This document shows, piece by piece, positions 35,515 to 45,044 of a stretch of DNA of 64,000 nt. Below the pieces are notes generated by a model, which saw only the letters and a list, made by a program, of their open reading frames with translations, did not search any database and was not told the DNA's origin. Made by a program: the position numbers and the translations under genes. The number at the start of each line of letters is the position of its first letter. Within the stretch, counting starts at the first letter, position 1. Source of the DNA: Pseudomonas entomophila (GTDB lineage Bacteria; Pseudomonadota; Gammaproteobacteria; Pseudomonadales; Pseudomonadaceae). The stretch covers positions 35,446 to 99,445 of the forward strand of contig NZ_JAAMQI010000016.1 in assembly GCF_013523165.1 (NCBI RefSeq), read 5' to 3'.

Positions 35515-35961
35515 TCAGGCGACGCCTACCAGCACCGGCACGCTCACCTGGTCGATCACCTTGGCGCTGATCGATGGGTCGAGCAGCCGGCCCAGGCGTG
35601 ACAGGTGCCGGTGGCCCATGATGATCAGCTCGCAGTCCAGCGTGGCCGCCTGGGTCACGATCGCCTCCACCGGCGTCTGGGCGAGCAGGGCGCCGGTGCA
35701 GGCGAACCCGGCCTCGCGCAGGCGCCGCAGCGCCCCGGCCATGGCTTGGTCGGCCTGGCGCTGCTCGTCGCAGGCCGCGGGAAAGTCGTCCAGTTCCTGT
35801 TCGGTGAAGACGGCCGGGCGCCCGTGCACGGCGAACGTCGCATCGATCGCCAGCACCACGTGCACGGCATGGGCCTGCGGGGTGCAGTAGCGCTCGGCCA
35901 GGTCCAGCAGGGCATGGGAGGCGACGGAGGCGTCGATGGCGATCAGGACGGTGCGGGGCAT
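35515..35961 (-). CDS. Universal stress protein (UspA family)
   Basis: A 148-residue UspA fold starting MPRTVLIAIDASVASHALLD, with the C-terminal ATP-binding motif region LIIMGHRHLSRLGRLLDPSI (G-x2-G-x9-G/S-type) and ending VSVPVLVGVA. Likely ATP-binding type. Starts at ATG 35961 with AGGAGC upstream; convergent with the efflux operon and divergent from a LysR gene. Confidence 0.9.
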   Translation of the reverse strand: MPRTVLIAIDASVASHALLDLAERYCTPQAHAVHVVLAIDATFAVHGRPAVFTEQELDDFPAACDEQRQADQAMAGALRRLREAGFACTGALLAQTPVEAIVTQAATLDCELIIMGHRHLSRLGRLLDPSISAKVIDQVSVPVLVGVA

Positions 35962-36160
35962 GGCAGGGGCTCCTGGGCGGTGGTGATGGCAGGCGCCGCG
36001 TTGCGGACGATCCCTCGTCGAAGGCCTGCCGGAATCAGGGCCAACAGGTGTAACACCCCGGCCCCACGCGGGAAATGCCCGCTGCCGCACTCACCGATTG
36101 CGTTCGGCGCAATCCGCGCAACTGGTAAGCTTCGTGCCCCACCTGCCACGGACACCACGC

Positions 36161-37072
36161 ATGCAACTCCCGGACATGAACCTGCTGGTCGCCCTCGATG
36201 CCTTGCTCGATGAAGGCAGCGTGGTGGGCGCAGCGCAGCGCATGAACCTGAGCCCGGCGGCCATGAGCCGGACCCTGGGGCGGATTCGCGAGGCGTTGGG
36301 CGACCCTATTCTGGTCCGCGCGGGGCGAGGGCTGGTACCGACTCCCAGGGCACTGGCGCTGCGCGAGCAGGTCAGTGCCCTGGTCGAGCAGGCCGGGCAG
36401 GTGTTTCGCAGTGGCGACGAGGTCGACCTGGCGAACCTGGACCGTGCCTTCAACATCCGCACCAACGACCTGTTCATCGCCCTGTACGGTGCGCAGCTGC
36501 TGCGCATGATGCACCAGCAGGCGCCCCGCACGGTGCTGCGCTTCGTGCCGGAGACCGGCGGCGACGACGATGCCGTGCTGCGTGACGGGCGCACCGACCT
36601 GCTGATCAGCTCGAGCATCGACCTGGGGCCCGAGATCAAGGTCCAGAGCCTGTTCCATACCCGCTACATCGGCCTGGCCCGGCGTGATCACCCGATCTTC
36701 GAGGCGCCGATCACGCCCGAACGCTTCGCCGCCTACCCGCAGATCAGCGTGTCCCGGCGTGGGCGTGCCAATGGGCCGATCGACGTGGAGCTGGCCAACT
36801 TCAAGGCGCAGCGCCGGGTCGCCTTGATCACGCCCAGCTTTCATTCGGCGATGTTCTCGCTGCCCGACTCGGACCTGCTCCTGCCGATGCCGGCCAACAT
36901 CCTCAACAGCGTGGCCAAGCTCGACCTGCCGTTGCGCTCGTTCGAGATCCCGCTGTCGATGGAGCGGGTCACGGTGATGCAGGCCTGGCACCCGCGCTTT
37001 CACCATGATCCGGCGCACCGCTGGTTGCGGCAGCTTCTGAAGCGTTGCTGCAGCGCCGACCCTGAGCGTTGA
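36161..37072 (+). CDS. LysR family regulator upstream of an EmrAB-type pump
   Basis: A 303-residue LysR regulator with the NodD/PhnS-like start LPDMNLLVALDALLDEGSVV and HTH NLSPAAMSRTLGRIREALGD. The effector domain follows (PQISVSRRGRANGPIDVEL). ATG 36161 gives the canonical N-terminus. It is in the same direction as the MFS-type efflux operon beginning 183 bp downstream and is its likely regulator, though direct evidence is lacking. Confidence 0.9.
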   Translation: MQLPDMNLLVALDALLDEGSVVGAAQRMNLSPAAMSRTLGRIREALGDPILVRAGRGLVPTPRALALREQVSALVEQAGQVFRSGDEVDLANLDRAFNIRTNDLFIALYGAQLLRMMHQQAPRTVLRFVPETGGDDDAVLRDGRTDLLISSSIDLGPEIKVQSLFHTRYIGLARRDHPIFEAPITPERFAAYPQISVSRRGRANGPIDVELANFKAQRRVALITPSFHSAMFSLPDSDLLLPMPANILNSVAKLDLPLRSFEIPLSMERVTVMQAWHPRFHHDPAHRWLRQLLKRCCSADPER

Positions 37073-37255
37073 GGCGCCCACAGCCGAAAACCCACCCGGC
37101 CCATAGGCTCAGCGGGCGTGCGGCAACAGCACGCGCCAACTGCCTGATTCGTGCGTCAGACGCATTCTAAACCTGCCGACAAGTCAGTTTTCCTCAGCCC
37201 GCCGCTCTCCTAGAATGCCCAGCTTCCCTAATTTGTTGCTGGAGATGTCTGCTCC

Positions 37256-38794
37256 ATGGCGTCGCTGTCCCTGTCTTCCACCGCGCCTGTCGCACCGCCG
37301 GCTGCTGCGCCTGCGCACACGACCTTCGGCCCACGGGTGGTCACCGGGCTGTTCGGCGTACTGCTGGCCGTGCTGTGCGCGGGTCTCAACGAAAGCGTGA
37401 TCAAGCTGTCCCTGGCCGACATCCGCGGTGCCATGGGCATCGGCGCCGATGAAGGCGCCTGGTTGCTGGCGGTGTACTCGGCCGCCTCGGTGTCGGCCAT
37501 GGCCTTCTCGCCCTGGCTGGCGACGACCTTCTCGTTGCGCCGGTTCACCTTGACGGCGATCGGCCTGTTCGCGGTGCTGGGCCTGGCCCAGCCCTATGCC
37601 CCGAACCTGCACAGCCTGATGCTGCTTCGGGTGCTGCAAGGGCTGGCGTCCGGCGCCTTGCCGCCGATGCTGATGAGCGTGGCGCTGCGCTTCTTGCCGC
37701 CCGGCATCAAGATCTATGGGTTGGCTTGCTATGCCCTGACTGCCACCTTCGGGCCCAACCTGGGCACCCCGCTGGCCGGGTTGTGGACCGAGTACGTCGG
37801 CTGGCAATGGTCGTTCTGGCAGATCATCGTGCCCTCTCTGCTGGCGATGGCCTGCGTGGGCTGGGGCTTGCCCCAGGACCCGCTGCGCCTGGAGCGCTTC
37901 GCCCAGTTCGACTGGCGCGGTGTGGTCCTGGGGCTGCCGGCGATCAGCTGCCTGGTCCTGGGCCTGAGCCTGGGGGATCGCTGGGGCTGGTTCGACTCGC
38001 CATTGATCACCGGGTTATTGGGCGGCGGCGTGCTGTTGCTGGTGCTGTTCCTCTATAACGAGTGGTCCGAACCCCTGCCGTTCTTCCAGCTGCGCCTGTT
38101 GGCCCGCCGCAACCTGAGTTTCGCCCTGGTGACCCTGGCCGGTGTGCTGATCGTGCTGTCGGGCAGCGGCAGCCTGCCGTCGGCGTACCTGGCGCAGTTG
38201 CAGGGCTACCGGCCTGCCCAGGTCAGCCCGTTGATGCTGCTGGTGGCCCTGCCTCAGCTGGTCGCACTGCCCTTGACCGCCGCCTTGTGCAACATCCGTG
38301 CGGTCGACTGCCGCTGGGTGCTGGCCACGGGCCTGGGCCTGATGGCGCTGTCCTGCTTCGGCAGCCATCTGCTGACCTCGCAATGGATCCGCGACGACTT
38401 CTACGGGTTCTACCTGCTTCAGGTGTTCGGCCAGCCGATGTCGGTGCTGCCGTTGCTGATGATGTCGACCAACGGCATGACCCCGCAGGAAGGGCCGTTC
38501 GCCTCGGCCTGGTTCAACACGGTCAAGGGCCTGTCGGCGGTGGTCGCCGGTGGCCTGCTCGAGGCGCTGGGGACGCTGCGTCGGCATTTTCATTCCAACC
38601 ACCTGGTCGACAGCCTCGGCAATGCACCGCTGATCGACGACCGCGCCGCCGGCCTGGCCCAGCGCATTCACGAACAGGCCGCGGTGCTGACCTCGGCCGA
38701 CCTCTATCTGGTCGTGGCAGGAATCGCCGTGGCCTTGATCGGTCTCATTCCTCTGGTCCCTACCCGGGTCTATCCACCGCGCGCGGTGGCGTGA
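37256..38794 (+). CDS. DHA2-family MFS efflux permease (EmrB-like)
   Basis: A 512-residue protein with about 14 hydrophobic helices, typical of DHA2 drug:proton antiporters. The motif-C-type segment reads TATFGPNLGTPLAGL, and the LRVLQGLASGALPPMLMS region matches helix 4. With the adjacent HlyD and outer-membrane genes it should form a tripartite pump; substrate unknown. Confidence 0.9.
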   Translation: MASLSLSSTAPVAPPAAAPAHTTFGPRVVTGLFGVLLAVLCAGLNESVIKLSLADIRGAMGIGADEGAWLLAVYSAASVSAMAFSPWLATTFSLRRFTLTAIGLFAVLGLAQPYAPNLHSLMLLRVLQGLASGALPPMLMSVALRFLPPGIKIYGLACYALTATFGPNLGTPLAGLWTEYVGWQWSFWQIIVPSLLAMACVGWGLPQDPLRLERFAQFDWRGVVLGLPAISCLVLGLSLGDRWGWFDSPLITGLLGGGVLLLVLFLYNEWSEPLPFFQLRLLARRNLSFALVTLAGVLIVLSGSGSLPSAYLAQLQGYRPAQVSPLMLLVALPQLVALPLTAALCNIRAVDCRWVLATGLGLMALSCFGSHLLTSQWIRDDFYGFYLLQVFGQPMSVLPLLMMSTNGMTPQEGPFASAWFNTVKGLSAVVAGGLLEALGTLRRHFHSNHLVDSLGNAPLIDDRAAGLAQRIHEQAAVLTSADLYLVVAGIAVALIGLIPLVPTRVYPPRAVA

Positions 38795-38821
38795 CCTGGG
38801 GCTGCATTCGGAATTCTTCGC

Positions 38822-39883
38822 ATGAACAACCCTCGCAAGACCCTCATCATCGGCTCGGTGCTCGCCGTGGCCGTGCTGGCGGCCCTCGTCGGGCCCTGGC
38901 TGCTCGGCAGCGATGAACGCCAGAGCACCAACGACGCCTACGTGGTCGCCGACTACACCGTGGTCGCACCGAAGGTCGCCGGTTTCATCGAGCAGGTGCT
39001 GGTCGAAGACAACCAGCAGGTCAAGGCCGGCCAGTTGCTGGCGACCCTCGATGCACGGGACTACCAGGCCGCATTGGAAGCCGCCGAGGCGCAGCGGCTG
39101 GTCGCCCGTGCCCAGAGCGTCGATGCGCGGGCCACGCTGGAGCGGCAGCAGGCGCTGATCGCCCAGGCCGAGGCTGCATTGCAGGCGGCCAAGGCCGAAA
39201 CGGCGTTCGCCAGCCAGGAAGTCGGGCGTTATGGCCGCCTGGCCGAGCAGGGCGCGGGCACCGTGCAGAACGCTCAGCAGGCCCGCAGTCGTGTCGATCA
39301 GGCGCGAGCCCGCCAGGCCAACGCCCAGGCCGCGTTGCAGGCCACGCGCAAGCAGGTGGACGTGCTGCAGGCGCAGATCGCCAGCGCGGACGGCCAGCTC
39401 AAGCGCGCCGAGGCAGGCGTGGAACAAGCGCGCCTGGCGCTGTCCTACACGCGCATCACCGCACCGGTCGACGGCATGGTGGGCGAGCGCGCGTTGCGCG
39501 TGGGCGCCTACGTCAATCCAGGCGCCCGATTGCTGTCGGTGGTGCCGCTGCACCAGGCCTACGTGCTGGGCAACTTCCAGGAGACGCAACTGACCCATGT
39601 GCAACCGGGCCAGGCGGTCACCCTGCGTGTCGACACCTTCGGCGACGCGGTGCTGCACGGCCATGTGCACAGCATCGCCCCGGCCACTGGCGTGACCTTC
39701 GCGGCGGTCAAGCCGGACAACGCCACGGGCAACTTCACCAAGGTGGTCCAGCGGATCCCGGTGAAGATCGTCTTCGACGACGGCCAGCCTCTGCTGGCGC
39801 GGCTGCGGGTCGGCATGTCGGTCGAGGCGACCGTCGACACCCAGAGCGATCGTCTGGGCGGCGCGCAGGTCAGCGCACGATGA
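38822..39883 (+). CDS. HlyD-family membrane fusion protein (EmrA-like)
   Basis: A 353-residue adaptor: membrane anchor LIIGSVLAVAVLAALVGPWL, lipoyl half VVAPKVAGFIEQVLVEDNQQ, long alanine/glutamine-rich coiled coil (about residues 80-200), then TRITAPVDGMVGERALRVGA. It starts 27 bp after the permease and overlaps the next gene by 4 bp (ATGA). Confidence 0.93.
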   Translation: MNNPRKTLIIGSVLAVAVLAALVGPWLLGSDERQSTNDAYVVADYTVVAPKVAGFIEQVLVEDNQQVKAGQLLATLDARDYQAALEAAEAQRLVARAQSVDARATLERQQALIAQAEAALQAAKAETAFASQEVGRYGRLAEQGAGTVQNAQQARSRVDQARARQANAQAALQATRKQVDVLQAQIASADGQLKRAEAGVEQARLALSYTRITAPVDGMVGERALRVGAYVNPGARLLSVVPLHQAYVLGNFQETQLTHVQPGQAVTLRVDTFGDAVLHGHVHSIAPATGVTFAAVKPDNATGNFTKVVQRIPVKIVFDDGQPLLARLRVGMSVEATVDTQSDRLGGAQVSAR

Positions 39884-41310
39884 GCGCCCTGACACGCCTG
39901 AGCCCGTGGCTGGCCATTCTCCTGCTGACAGGCTGCACCCTGGGGCCGGATTTCCAGCGTCCCGACGCACAGGCCCCTGTCGCCTGGGAGCCCGTGCAGG
40001 GGCAGCGTGCTGCCAGCCAGCCTGAAGCGCAGCCCCTGCAGATGCGCTGGTGGGACACCTTCCATGACGCCCGTCTCAGCGCCTTGATCGAGCGCGTTGC
40101 CCAACACAACCTCGACCTGAAGATGGCCAGTGCGAGGTTGCTGCAAAGCCGGGCACTGCGCAGCAGCGTGGCGAGCGACGAGGTGCCGTCGGTCGGGGTC
40201 CAGGCGGGCTATGACCGCGCACGCAACAGCGCCGAAGGCCTCAACGACCCGTCTGGACGCAGCGGCAAGTCGGCCTACGATCTCTGGCAGGGCGACTTGG
40301 TCGCAGGCTGGGAGCTGGACCTGTGGGGGCGGGTGCGCCGCCAGGTGGAAGCGGCCGATGCCTCCGTCGCCGTGGCGGAAAACGACCGGCGCGGCGTGCT
40401 CCTGGCCTTGCTGGCCGAAACGGCGGGTGACTACATCCAGTTGCGTGCGACCCAGCACACCTTGCGGGTGACGCAGGAAAACCTCGACGTCGCCCGGCAC
40501 AGCCTGAGGCTTTCGCGCAGCCGGCAGGCCGAAGGGGTCGCCACGCGCCTGGACGTGGCCCAGGCCAGCGCGCAGGTGGCCTCGATCGAAGCACGACTGC
40601 CCAGCCTCGAAGCACGCCGTGACGATCTGATCAACGCGCTGAGCCTGTTGGCTGCCGAGCCTCCACGCAGCCTGCAGACGACATTGCTGGCCGAGGCCGA
40701 CCTGCCTGCACCGCGTCAGGCCTTCGCCATCGGCGTGCCGTCGGAACTGGCCGCGCGTCGCCCGGACATCCGCCAGGCCGAAGCCCGGCTGCACGCCGCC
40801 ACTGCGAACATCGGCGTGGCCCAGGCGGACTTCTACCCGAGCATCCGGTTGTCAGGCAGCGTCGGCTTGCAGGCCATGCAACTGTCCGATTTTGCCGGCT
40901 GGGATGCGCGGCGCTTCGCTTTCGGCCCGCAGGTGTCGCTACCGATCTTCGAAGGCGGGCGCCTCAAGGGCAATCTGCACCTGCGCGAGGCCCAGCAGCA
41001 GGAGGCGGCCTTGAACTACCGCAAGGTGGTGCTTGGCGCCTGGCACGAGATCGACGATGTGCTGCGCCTGTACAACGCCAGCCAGTTGCGTCGGGATCAC
41101 CTGGCCGAGGCAGTCAAGGAAAACCGGATCGCCCTGGAAACGGCCCAGCGCCAGTACGTGGAAGGGGCGGTGGATTTCGTCAACGTGTTGACCGTGCAAG
41201 GCGCCTTGCTGGCCAGCGAAGAGCAGTGGATCGACAGTTCGGCTGCCGTGTCGCAGGCATTGGTGGGGTTGTACAAAGCCCTGGGCGGTGGGTGGCAGGC
41301 GTTCGAGTAG
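39880..41310 (+). CDS. Outer-membrane efflux lipoprotein (NodT family)
   Basis: A 476-residue channel protein with lipobox LLTGC (acylated Cys19), then TLGPDFQRPDA, WWDTFHDARLSALIERVAQH, WELDLWGRVRRQVEAADAS and RRPDIRQAEARLHAATANIG, all typical of NodT-family exit ducts. Third gene of the EmrAB-like operon, coupled to the HlyD gene. Confidence 0.93.
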   Translation: MSALTRLSPWLAILLLTGCTLGPDFQRPDAQAPVAWEPVQGQRAASQPEAQPLQMRWWDTFHDARLSALIERVAQHNLDLKMASARLLQSRALRSSVASDEVPSVGVQAGYDRARNSAEGLNDPSGRSGKSAYDLWQGDLVAGWELDLWGRVRRQVEAADASVAVAENDRRGVLLALLAETAGDYIQLRATQHTLRVTQENLDVARHSLRLSRSRQAEGVATRLDVAQASAQVASIEARLPSLEARRDDLINALSLLAAEPPRSLQTTLLAEADLPAPRQAFAIGVPSELAARRPDIRQAEARLHAATANIGVAQADFYPSIRLSGSVGLQAMQLSDFAGWDARRFAFGPQVSLPIFEGGRLKGNLHLREAQQQEAALNYRKVVLGAWHEIDDVLRLYNASQLRRDHLAEAVKENRIALETAQRQYVEGAVDFVNVLTVQGALLASEEQWIDSSAAVSQALVGLYKALGGGWQAFE

Positions 41311-41444
41311 TCGAAACCGTCCAGGCTTGGAGAGGGGGGAGCAGGCTGGTCAGCGTCGTTCGATGGCCATGACGAGGCATACGTCCACAGGTCATTGTTG
41401 CATCCACAGGTTCATCGGCCTGGTACAGGCAAGCGCAGTCCTCC

Positions 41445-41519
41445 TGTGGGAGCGGGCTTGCCCGCGATAGCGTCCGGCCCATCACCGCCTGCATCGCGGG
41501 CAAGCCCGCTCCCACACAG
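41445..41519. repeat. REP pair downstream of the efflux operon
   Basis: TGTGGGAGCGGGCTTGCCCG faces CGGGCAAGCCCGCTCCCACA across a short spacer. The surrounding 41,311-41,711 gap has no gene; a related core (CTGGCTTGCCAGCGA) occurs near 41,650. Confidence 0.92.
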
Positions 41520-41711
41520 AGGGTGAACCGCTCTGTCAGATCAGTGATTGGGCCCGCAGGGCTCATGGAATCAGCCCATGGGATGGAGCATTGATACGGA
41601 CGTGCACGACCTGCCTTCTGGCAGCTCGCACCGCCCTTGGCGGACGCTGGCTTGCCAGCGACGGCGCCTGACCAGTTATCGTCTGCATGGGGACACGTAC
41701 CCAACCGTGGC

Positions 41712-42536
41712 CTAAAGCGAACGCAGCAAACCAAAACGTCTCTTCAGTACCCAATCCAACCACCGTCGCGGCACCCAGCGGGCCAGCCAGGGCAGCGCCA
41801 GGCTGCCGTTGCCTACCCGCACGCGGATCGGGACCGGACGGCGTGAACACGCCTGCAGTACGTCATGCGCCAGCACCGTCGCCGGCGTCGGTCGGTCCAG
41901 CGAGGCGCGGGCCCTGGCACGGACGCCGTCGCGCAGTGGCCACCACGGCGAGTCGGGGGTCAGTACCTGCTCGGCCTGACGCTCCGCGTGCGTGGCGAAG
42001 CGCGAAGCGATGGCCCCTGGCTGCACCTCCATCACCTGGATACCGAATGGCGCCAGCTCCAGGCGCAATGCATCGTTTACCGCATGGACGGCCGCCTTGG
42101 ACGCGCAATAGGCACCCGCGAACGGCGTCACCAGCACGCCCGAGACGCTGCCGACGTTCACCACCAGGCCTCGGTTGCGGCGCAGCAACGCGAACAGCGC
42201 GCGCGTCACGTCCACCAGCGCGAACACGTTGGTCTCGAACTGCCGACGCAGCGCCTCGCCGCCACCGTCCAGCAACGGCCCCATGGCGCCGTAGCCCGCA
42301 TTGTTGATCAGCACGTCCAGCCCGCCTTCCTCGGCCTCGAGCCGCTCGGCCAGGCGCGACACGCCCGCGGCGTCGGTCACGTCCAGGGCGTACCCACGCA
42401 GGCCGGCAGCATTGAGCCGTTCGACGTCCTCATGGCGGCGCGCCGTGGCCCAGACGCGATGGCCCGCATCGCGAAACGCTTCGGCGAGGGCGTGGCCGAT
42501 GCCACTGGAACAACCGGTGATCAGAACGACGGACAT
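41712..42536 (-). CDS. Short-chain dehydrogenase/reductase
   Basis: A 274-residue classical SDR: cofactor motif VLITGCSSGIGHALAEAF, NNAG, catalytic Ser in NVGSVSGV and YCASKAAVHAVND (YxxxK). The C-terminal extension RWVPRRWLDWVLKRRFGLLR is basic/amphipathic and may associate with membranes. NAD(P)-dependent oxidoreductase; substrate unknown. Confidence 0.9.
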   Translation of the reverse strand: MSVVLITGCSSGIGHALAEAFRDAGHRVWATARRHEDVERLNAAGLRGYALDVTDAAGVSRLAERLEAEEGGLDVLINNAGYGAMGPLLDGGGEALRRQFETNVFALVDVTRALFALLRRNRGLVVNVGSVSGVLVTPFAGAYCASKAAVHAVNDALRLELAPFGIQVMEVQPGAIASRFATHAERQAEQVLTPDSPWWPLRDGVRARARASLDRPTPATVLAHDVLQACSRRPVPIRVRVGNGSLALPWLARWVPRRWLDWVLKRRFGLLRSL

Positions 42537-42567
42537 GCAGGGTTACCTGTCAACGTGAAGGGGCGGG

Positions 42568-43041
42568 TCAATCCGCGAAGCGGCCTTGCACCTGCTCGGC
42601 GCGGAACGTCAGCGTCTGCACCCGATAGCCGGCCCGTACCGGTGGCAGAGGCAGGCAGTCGGCCCAGGCGGCGCCCGGCTGCAACTGGCCCGGGCCCTGG
42701 TAGCGTGGCGAGTCGTAGGTGTTCTCGGCCAGGTTGATCGTATCGCCTGGCGCATAAGCAGCGACCTGCCAGCGCAGCGCGACCAGGGGCACGTCGTTGC
42801 CATTCTTCATCTCGACCCGCAAGGCGCGATCGGCCGGGCATTGGTCAGGCGCGTAGTGCAGGCCAAGCGCGAGGCGCGCCAGCTGGGTCGCCTCGCGATG
42901 ATCCTGCCAGGCGACCCAGACGGCGACCAGCCCCAGCCCACAGACCGCCGCCAGCGAAATCACCAGCGCCTTGGCCGGATAACGCAGCAGCAACACCAGC
43001 CAGGTGAGGATGAGCAATGCGCCGATGATCATGAGGGCCAT
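42568..43041 (-). CDS. Inner-membrane protein of unknown function
   Basis: A 157-residue protein with two N-terminal membrane helices (ALMIIGALLILTWLVLLLRY and ALVISLAAVCGLGLVAVWVA), followed by a roughly 100-residue periplasmic domain with a Cys pair (DQCPADRAL, WADCLPLPP) that could form a disulfide. The domain pattern LRVEMKNGNDVPLVALRWQV suggests a small beta-sandwich. Located 31 bp upstream of the SDR on the same strand; likely an operon. I do not recognise a named family. Confidence 0.75.
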   Translation of the reverse strand: MALMIIGALLILTWLVLLLRYPAKALVISLAAVCGLGLVAVWVAWQDHREATQLARLALGLHYAPDQCPADRALRVEMKNGNDVPLVALRWQVAAYAPGDTINLAENTYDSPRYQGPGQLQPGAAWADCLPLPPVRAGYRVQTLTFRAEQVQGRFAD

Positions 43042-43199
43042 GTCCTTGGAGTGAAGGTGACATCCTATCCCGTCAGGGGTGTGCCTTCAAAAGGCCTGTG
43101 TCGCGGCAAGGGCTAGCACTTCTGCCAGTGGTCCGGCTTTGAGCAAAACCTTTAGGGTTTTTACAACGCTGCATCACGCAGTCATCAGAGGGTAAGAAC

Positions 43200-44066
43200 A
43201 TGCAAATCGAACACATGGTCGCTGGCGCTTTGCAGACCGACAACGCCACCGGCTCGCTGTCCGCCACGGTTTCGCCCGCTGGATGGGTACCTGGCAATCA
43301 ATTCGTCGCAACGTCGGTTCATTTCTCTCGGACCGAGAGCACGGTGGGTGTCCTGGGCATGATCCGCGAGGAGCGCTCTGACGGCGCTCAAGCCTCCGAT
43401 CCGATCTACATGTTCCTGGGCTTCCCCACCAGCATCAAGGATGGCGATCATGAGATTGGCGATAAGGAGACAGGCGTGTGGGCCTATTTTGCCGGCTCGA
43501 CGGGCGGTTATGCCACAGGTGGCAAGGTTGGAGGCCTCAAGTGGGACAAGGACGCAGGCACCCTGCAAGTCGCTCACTTCGAATTCGACGGCAAAGCCGA
43601 GAACGATAAAGCGTTTTCCATCACTGACGGGAGGTTCTATGTCGAAGGTGAGAACGCGCTGTCATCCTTCGACAGCAGCGAGTTGACGGCGACTGGCTCC
43701 GGCTCGGCGTCGATCAGTCCGGCGTTCATGACGATCGATCAGTTCACGGCCAACCGCTTCGAGCTTCATTACGACGCCAATGCATCCAAAGGCTTTGTCA
43801 CCTTGGTGGAGTACGATGAGCAAAACGTGGGACGTGCAGGCGCACGCCTTGGCTTCAGCGTGGCTGAAGGCGTCGTGATGCCTGACAAGGCTGCACTCCT
43901 GGTTGGGTATGGCTTGTACCCGGCAGACCCTGACACCTTCACCATCACAGAGGCTTCATGGAATGAGGACAGGACGCACGTGGCCTTCACCTACACGTTC
44001 AACCTCAGACGCTCGAACGAACCACTGACCGTTGTGAATGGCAAGCTTGATGTGAGACGTGGCTGA
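43200..44066 (+). CDS. Unrecognised two-repeat beta-rich protein
   Basis: A 288-residue protein without signal peptide, membrane helix or cysteine. It is rich in Gly, Thr, Ser, Asp and aromatic residues with alternating hydrophobics, suggesting beta sandwich structure. The two halves end in similar segments: HFEFDGKAENDKAFSITDGR with FYVEG, and AFTYTFNLRRSNEPLTVVNG with KLDVRRG, pointing to an internal duplication of about 140 residues. The start ATG 43200 has GAGGG upstream. It has its own promoter space and no obvious partner. Composition is less GC-biased than neighbours. Function unknown. Confidence 0.75.
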   Translation: MQIEHMVAGALQTDNATGSLSATVSPAGWVPGNQFVATSVHFSRTESTVGVLGMIREERSDGAQASDPIYMFLGFPTSIKDGDHEIGDKETGVWAYFAGSTGGYATGGKVGGLKWDKDAGTLQVAHFEFDGKAENDKAFSITDGRFYVEGENALSSFDSSELTATGSGSASISPAFMTIDQFTANRFELHYDANASKGFVTLVEYDEQNVGRAGARLGFSVAEGVVMPDKAALLVGYGLYPADPDTFTITEASWNEDRTHVAFTYTFNLRRSNEPLTVVNGKLDVRRG

Positions 44067-44138
44067 TTGCCGATGGGTCATCCTGAGCCTGGCACCTGAC
44101 GCCGTGCCCTGGCGTCAGGGCACCTGTGCCGTGTCGCC

Positions 44139-44915
44139 TCAAGGCGCCTCGTCGCGCAGAAAGACCAGTCTGTCTGCGTTCGAGGCGTCTTGTTCATACC
44201 GATACCCCTGCGCATCGAACGCCTTCAGTCGCGCAGGATCCTCGACACGCTCCTGGATCATGAAGCGCGCCATCAGTCCACGGGCCTTCTTGGCGTGGAA
44301 GCTGATGATCTTGTACTGCCCGTTCTTGAAGTCGCGGAACTCGATGTCGACCACGCGTGCCTTGAGCGCGTCACGCTTGACCGCACCAAAGTACTCGTTG
44401 CTCGCCAGGTTCAACAGCACGTCGTCGCCCTGGTCGGCCAGGGCCTGGTTCAGCCCCTCGCTCAGGCGCGTGCCCCAGAAGGCGTACAGGTCCTTGCCCC
44501 GGGCATTGGCCAGGCGCGTGCCCATCTCCAGCCGGTAGGGCTGCATCAGGTCCAGCGGTCGCAGCAGGCCGTACAACCCCGAGAGCATGCGCAGGTGCTG
44601 TTGGGCGTAGTCGAAGTCATCTTCGCTCAGGCTGTCGGCGTCCAGTCCGGTATAGACGTCGCCCTTGAACGCCAGCAGTGCCTGCTTGGCGTTGTCTGGC
44701 GTGACGTGCGCCGACCAGCTGCCGAAGCGCGCGGCGTTCAGCCCGGCCAGCTTGTCCGACAGGTGCATGAGCTCGGCGATCTGCTGGGGCGAAAAATCGC
44801 GCAATTGATCGATCAGCAGCTGGGCATGGTCCAGGTACTGCGGCAGGGTATGGCGCTGGGTGACCGGCGGGGTTTCGTAGTCGAGGGTCTTGGCAGGTGA
44901 AAGTACGGCCAGCAT
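44139..44915 (-). CDS. yaaA: Peroxide stress protein YaaA (DUF328)
   Basis: A 258-residue protein: [17 protein letters not shown] at the start, [20 protein letters not shown] and [20 protein letters not shown] in the middle, [20 protein letters not shown] near the end, all diagnostic of YaaA. In E. coli YaaA limits intracellular free iron during hydrogen peroxide stress and binds DNA. The much longer frame upstream of ATG 44915 is a shadow. Confidence 0.95.
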   Translation of the reverse strand: MLAVLSPAKTLDYETPPVTQRHTLPQYLDHAQLLIDQLRDFSPQQIAELMHLSDKLAGLNAARFGSWSAHVTPDNAKQALLAFKGDVYTGLDADSLSEDDFDYAQQHLRMLSGLYGLLRPLDLMQPYRLEMGTRLANARGKDLYAFWGTRLSEGLNQALADQGDDVLLNLASNEYFGAVKRDALKARVVDIEFRDFKNGQYKIISFHAKKARGLMARFMIQERVEDPARLKAFDAQGYRYEQDASNADRLVFLRDEAP

Positions 44916-45044
44916 GGTTCGGCTCCTGAAGTCAGCGGACGATTCTAAAGCGGCTGGCAGGTCACGCCAAACCCCATGGCCTCGAACTGCCACGATCGGC
45001 TGACGACGGCTATAGTACGCGGCTCGTCCACAGGGAGTTGCCGC

